A DNA stretch of 64,000 bases from positions 33,206,283-33,270,282 of the forward strand of contig OU612066.1 of NCBI GenBank assembly GCA_914767715.1, read 5' to 3'. The notes below the pieces were generated by a model. It saw only the letters and a program-made list of their open reading frames with translations, did no database searches and was not told the origin of the DNA. Origin of the DNA: Membranipora membranacea (lineage: Eukaryota > Bryozoa > Gymnolaemata > Cheilostomatida > Membraniporidae). This document shows positions 59,714 through 64,000 of the stretch, one piece after another; the stretch's first letter is position 1, and every line of letters starts with the position of its first letter. The translations under genes were made by a program, and so were the position numbers.

Positions 59714-62142
59714 TGCAGGACAACGATAACTTCTCTCTTCTAATAAACTTAACTGAAGAAAGTTGATGTAACAGTATGTTGCCTGCTATTTAAAGTACAA
59801 TGTCATACTAACATAGTGTAATGATCGTTGATGAATAACCTTTTTGTCTGTACTAGTTTTGCTATTATTTTGGTCAAATTTCAACGAATCATCAGGCCAT
59901 AACATACAATTGAAACAACTCAACATAGCACATCGACAAACTGGCAATAGATAATAAGGGTACACGGTTTCATCAAGTGAGATATTTTTCGATGAAATCT
60001 GCCAAAAAAACCTATTGCTTGATGGAATGGGAAGGTTAAAAAATGGCATCACTTAAAAACAAATCGCTGACATGAGCATGATATAGGTGTCCAATGGCTG
60101 CTGACTGATGACTATCGTAAAAAAAATGCTTCTCTGCATGGTTTTTTATTTATAACTTCTGGGCTAATTGGTCAATCACCTTCTGACATTCACAATATAT
60201 CCATCAATGTCTCAAATAACATAATGTAACGTTTTTTGAGGGTGGCAATTCATTGCGATAAAGATTAAAAGGTCAGAATCAGAATTCTATGCTGCAAGCT
60301 GGGAGTAGTTATCGATAATTTGCCCTGTGATAACTAATGTCCAGTATGGTCTAGGGATGAGATAAGGAAGGATAGAACAATAATTCTGTAATTGGGTACG
60401 TTCTGATTATCATACATGTCTGGTGTGTCCCACCTACTAAGACAGGAATTTGAAATGTTCATAAAAGCAGTTACAGATATTCATAAACTATTTTCTTGCT
60501 CCATATTATATCAATAGACATGTTGAACCATTCGAAACACTTGCTAGTTTTCCATGAATGTCGCAATCAATCTTGTAGAATAATTTCAATGCTGATTTTC
60601 TCTGTCTAGAAAGTATGACAGTATACTTGGAGTAGAATATGGTGGGTTCTGGTTTACATTACACTCAGTGAACCTTCAGAGATATAATATATAGTCGATT
60701 TTCATCATATACAACCTAGGTTGGACTTGAAGATATCAGTCAAGTTGTTTTGCCATTCTTGTTTGGGCTTATCATGCAGTAAGGAATTTGGAAGAGGAGC
60801 TGGTCAAACTTATGTAAATTATATTTTGCTCGTCTTGTATTTATTGTATTTTAAGGAGTGCGGGATGTCTTGTTGGTCTATCTCAATGAAGTTGTTGTCT
60901 TCTCTTTTGACAGAGGGGGACAACCTTTATGTGCAATAATTAATATGATCATCAACTTTCTTTTTGTGTGTCTTGGCCAATACAATATCTATCAGAGAAT
61001 CCAGTTGCTAAGTAGAATTTTAAATGACCAAATATCAATTCATGCACAGATGATACAGCTGATTAAGAGCAAACTAAGCACTGATTTTCAGCTGTTGCCG
61101 ACTAGGTCATCTATATGATCAACCACACATGATTGTGTCCAAAAGCTTCATAAAACACGAAAACATGAAATTTCTCGAGTTGTTGTGTCACAATCTGAAG
61201 GCTCCAACTGGTTTATTGGTTGATCAATGATCAATGATAAGAATAAGTTTGGCATTTTGGTCGGATGGCTACACAAGAACACCAGAAGTATTAATGCAGT
61301 TCTGAGTGTAGCAAAGGATCTTCAGCAGAAAGAAAACTTGACAATCTTTTTCAGTAGCATAATTATCCATGTATACCCATGTATATCCATGTATATCCAT
61401 GTATATCCATGTACATCCATGTACATCCATGTATATCCATGTATATCCATGTATATCCATGTATATCCATGTATATCCATGTTTATCCATGTTTATCCGT
61501 GTCTATATGTATCCATGTTTCCAAGTATATATGTATATCCATCTTCATCTCCATTAAGAAATTTTAACACATGATAAAAAGTGGTCAGACACATCACCAT
61601 TTTCATATTAAGTAAGAGGTGCTATTGCCGGTTTTGCAATAAAATTAATACAAGCCTTCACCAGGCTATGACTGCATGTAAATTATATGCCAAATTAAAC
61701 CCAAAGTTATTGTGTTATATTGTTTGCGAATGTCAAGGTGAGTCTGGTGCCCTGTACTGTTGCAGAATAGAAATCCTTCCTCTTCATTGGGTATGGAATA
61801 TCGAACCAGTATTGATATTGGAGTGGAGCCCTGCTTCCAAGTCACATTTCCATTAACACAATATATACTAGTATGTACTGATGTACTGATGTACTATTAG
61901 TTAATATAATGGTAATTGTAAATGTACTAATAGTAAATAGTATGGGCCATGATAATCAAGTTCCTTGATGCAATATTGACTTTTCCATTGATAACGCAGG
62001 GGAATTCCCCTTTGTAAAAATCCCTGATTTCAAAAAGTACCCATTCTCAGTGTGATCATTGTTTCATACAGTCAGTTTATTAGTCTTCGTCATTTTGTAT
62101 CATAACATCCCTGTATGCAATAAACAAGTTGAGGGTGATAAG
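59714..62142. other. head-to-head spacer between genes B and C
   Basis: Divergent promoters of gene B (minus) and gene C (plus) should lie here. The two overlapping plus-strand frames at 60721-61118 are unrecognised. The 10-bp repeat at about 61366-61540 is described separately. No further gene seen. Confidence 0.5.
61366..61540 (+). repeat. 10-bp minisatellite (CCATGTATAT)n
   Basis: About 15-17 tandem copies, nearly all exact, with TAC/TTT variants. Because the unit is not a multiple of three, all three plus-strand frames stay open and read as shifted versions of one Tyr/Ile/His/Pro repeat. This is not evidence of coding. It lies about 600 bp upstream of gene C. Confidence 0.95.
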
Positions 62143-63258
62143 ATGCCTAAATGGAAAGAAATTCAGGTGAAAAAGCCTCAGCTAACCCTGAAAGAGGGAG
62201 ACGATCTGCGAGCTAGAATTTTCAATATAGAAACTGGCTATCTTCATCAGCCAAGAGATGTGAACCACTCAGGTAAGAGATTTATTTAGAATGTCTCATC
62301 TTATTTTGTTCCAAGCCATGACAGTTACGAGTGAGCAGAGCGGCCTGTGAGGAGCTAAGGTAGATGGCGTAGGCACTGCCATAAAATCACTCGACGGAGA
62401 TCACGAATTGGATTGGCAACAACATCATGTGAAGACAAGAGTCTGCCGTAATCGCAATCTGATCGCTCACACAGTGAAAGACCCCCCCCCCCAGTGTTAC
62501 ACCAAAAGCTTGTCCTACTCAAAAAGAGGCAGAGAGAGGCAGGAAACCATAGCCAGCATACTGCACGAGTGACAAGGTCTGTATAATTCTGGCATTTGTG
62601 ATTGATAGCAAACATTGTGACAGTTGTCATCACATCACAATATTTCTGTCCACACAAGTTGAATATTCCTCATTTATTCTCAGCCCTCATGGATGTTGTA
62701 CTTCGAGGTATTATTCGTCCTGCTTTGTCGAAGCTCTATAACCACATGCTTTTTACCGGGAGTGCCTACGAGTTATCTGCCCTTCCTTGGTCTTCTGATT
62801 TCGACATCCAAGTATTTCTCAAGATGCCTCCAGGACCTGGTAAAAAGAACATAGTCAAACGAAACACAGGACTGGTTGAACCTTGTGACAGGCCTGGTTG
62901 GAGGAAGATTAAAGGAGGACCAACAGACTTATTGACTACAGATGGTTTTCTATCAGCAAAGAAGGTTTGTTCCATATCGTGTAGCTACTGAATGAAATAT
63001 TACTATTTGTACATGACATGATACTGAATCAAATCATGCACCATGCTATGTATTATTTCCACCTTCATAACACCATACTGCTCTACTGTCATCCTTTTAT
63101 GTTTTCTCATGTATTTCCCATAGGTAAGGATGTTGTATCAGAGCAAAATTGATTCATTCCTTACACGTTCAAGTTCCATAACTTATGGTGGGGAGTCCTA
63201 CACTGTAACCAGGGTCCAGTCTGGTCCTGCCACCATAGGCGTATTTAATCTGTCTGGT
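62143..63258 (+). CDS. cGAS/Mab-21-like nucleotidyltransferase gene C, partial
   Basis: Exons 62143-62272, 62684-62964 and 63124 to about 63258, with in-phase GT-AG joins (CTCAG|GTAAGA, TTCTCAG|CC, GAAG|GTTTGT, CCCATAG|GT). The start ATG (MPKWKEIQVK) is chosen over an upstream non-ATG frame. About 182 residues are readable. A helical spine (GIIRPALSKLYNHM) leads into FTGSAYELSALPWSSDFDI: G69-S70 and the acidic pair D82/D84, at the spacing of the G[GS]x(9-13)[DE]h[DE] nucleotidyltransferase signature. Exon 3 reaches YTVTRVQSGPAT, matching the family's GPAVTL strand. It then runs into a palindromic insert with a stop. The same frame resumes at 63418 with VDLQVKDWK. It is diverged from genes A and B. 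Either a pseudogene or a gene whose third exon is misread. Confidence 0.6.
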
Positions 63259-63262
63259 CAAC

Positions 63263-63368
63263 TCTCTAACAAAAAAAGCCCCGCGCAGCGGAAAAATTTT
63301 TTTCAGGAGACAAGCATCTGTTAGAGACTCTAACAAATTTGTTAGAGTCTCTAACAAATTGTTAGAGT
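63263..63368. repeat. nested palindromes inserted in gene C exon 3
   Basis: The block starts CTCTCTAAC and ends GTTAGAG. It contains a perfect 20-bp palindrome CTCTAACAAATTTGTTAGAG (63328-63347) and a 19-bp near-copy (63349-63367). A GC-rich CCCCGCGCAGCGG lies inside. It resembles a small foldback insertion and introduces an in-frame TAG (63322-63324). Confidence 0.75.
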
Positions 63369-63370
63369 AG

Positions 63371-64000
63371 AGAATATTAACATAACCAGACAAACTCCAT
63401 TGGTAAGTAAGTGACTTGTTGACCTCCAGGTTAAAGATTGGAAAATCAACATCATTCCCCAGAATAAATATGATGTATACCATACATGACAAGTAGGTAG
63501 ACCCAGAAATCAGGAGGTCTCCGCGGACAAACTCCCAAACTCGGAATACGGCTCTGCGCCCCAGAGTGTCGGCGCAATTCAGCCCTTGTTTGTCAAATTT
63601 CTAAGCCAAAACTTGAGCTTTCATACTATGAATTGCATCATTTTACCTGTTTTTACATACAAGCAGTAATTGCAATAAGCAATTACATAGTTATATGCAC
63701 TGTTAAGTTGGGAAACATTGTTTGCCTTGCAAAAAGAAGCTTAAAAAGTTTTGCTGGTTAAAGGAAGCTGAAAAAAGGGAGAAAAAAGGGAGATAGGGAT
63801 GGGGTGGAAAAAGACCCTAAAAACTGGGAGCCTCCCTACCAAAAAGGGAGACTTGTCAGGTATGATGTATACCAGCAGGTGCCCATGATGCATTACAAAA
63901 TAAAGTACAATTGTGAAATACCCTTTACCAGTGGTTCCTACATATCGTAGCAGCGGGTGGATCTTGTGTATACCCACAAATGAGTGTAGCGAAAGTGGAG
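63371..64000. other. downstream of gene C, to window end
   Basis: In the frame of gene C, 63418-63483 reads VDLQVKDWKINIIPQNKYDV before a stop, possibly a residual continuation carrying the third acidic residue. Beyond that I see no supported feature. The lysine/glycine-like purine-rich tract at 63770-63850 is low complexity. Confidence 0.4.

Noticed and set aside
61227-61574. Long overlapping ORFs through the 10-bp repeat on both strands
   Set aside because: A 10-bp unit without stop codons keeps all frames open, giving the same low-complexity peptide in shifted registers; no splice or homology support.
62059-62142. Upstream hydrophobic start for gene C (signal-peptide-like)
   Set aside because: It begins with a non-ATG codon (TTG). 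The first ATG is at 62143.

Overview
The window is nuclear DNA of an animal, probably a marine invertebrate. Genes are split by GT-AG introns, the sequence is AT-rich, and there are several decayed non-LTR retrotransposons, a foldback DNA transposon and one very large satellite-like array. The gene content (galactose-3-O-sulfotransferase, tandem SLC16 transporters, several Mab-21/cGAS-like nucleotidyltransferase genes) fits an invertebrate with expanded families, such as a mollusc, annelid, lancelet or ambulacrarian. The sequence alone does not settle which.

Layout. (1) 1-5545: a two-exon galactose-3-O-sulfotransferase gene on the minus strand, with an N-terminal membrane-anchor exon 2.7 kb upstream of the catalytic exon. 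(2) 5.5-9.0 kb: head-to-head spacer with an RT remnant, a three-copy minisatellite and one exon-like block. (3) 9058-16058 and 18538-23979: two tandem ten-exon SLC16/monocarboxylate-transporter-like genes with identical exon phases. I could reconstruct both completely (533 and 552 aa). Exon 3 differs at one base of 144 while other exons are far more diverged, which points to local gene conversion. (4) 25-32.7 kb: a retrotransposon graveyard. It holds a MITE-like inverted repeat, a two-ORF APE-type LINE whose ORF1 begins with an RNase-H/viroplasmin-like hybrid-binding domain, a 259-bp element nested in that LINE with an 11-bp target duplication, a second LINE with an (ATG)n tail, and an LTR-like/tRNA-like repeat. 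(5) 33.9-35.0 kb: the 5' exons of an unrecognised plus-strand gene. (6) about 35.35-52.24 kb: a 16.9-kb array of 28-bp monomers, roughly 600 copies, with kilobase-scale internal duplications. (7) 52.2-64 kb: three Mab-21/cGLR-type genes. One is a broken plus-strand copy, one is an intact minus-strand copy with an apparent E/D/D nucleotidyltransferase triad, and one is a partial, more diverged plus-strand gene. The intact copy carries a 2.5-kb transposon with ~400-bp terminal inverted repeats and an AGGGG target duplication, inserted only about 18 nt from a splice acceptor.

The genes do not form a pathway. The points of most interest are the cGAS-like cluster (animal innate immune sensors belong to this superfamily), the transposon inside its live member, the hierarchical 28-bp array, and the exon-sized conversion tract in the transporters.
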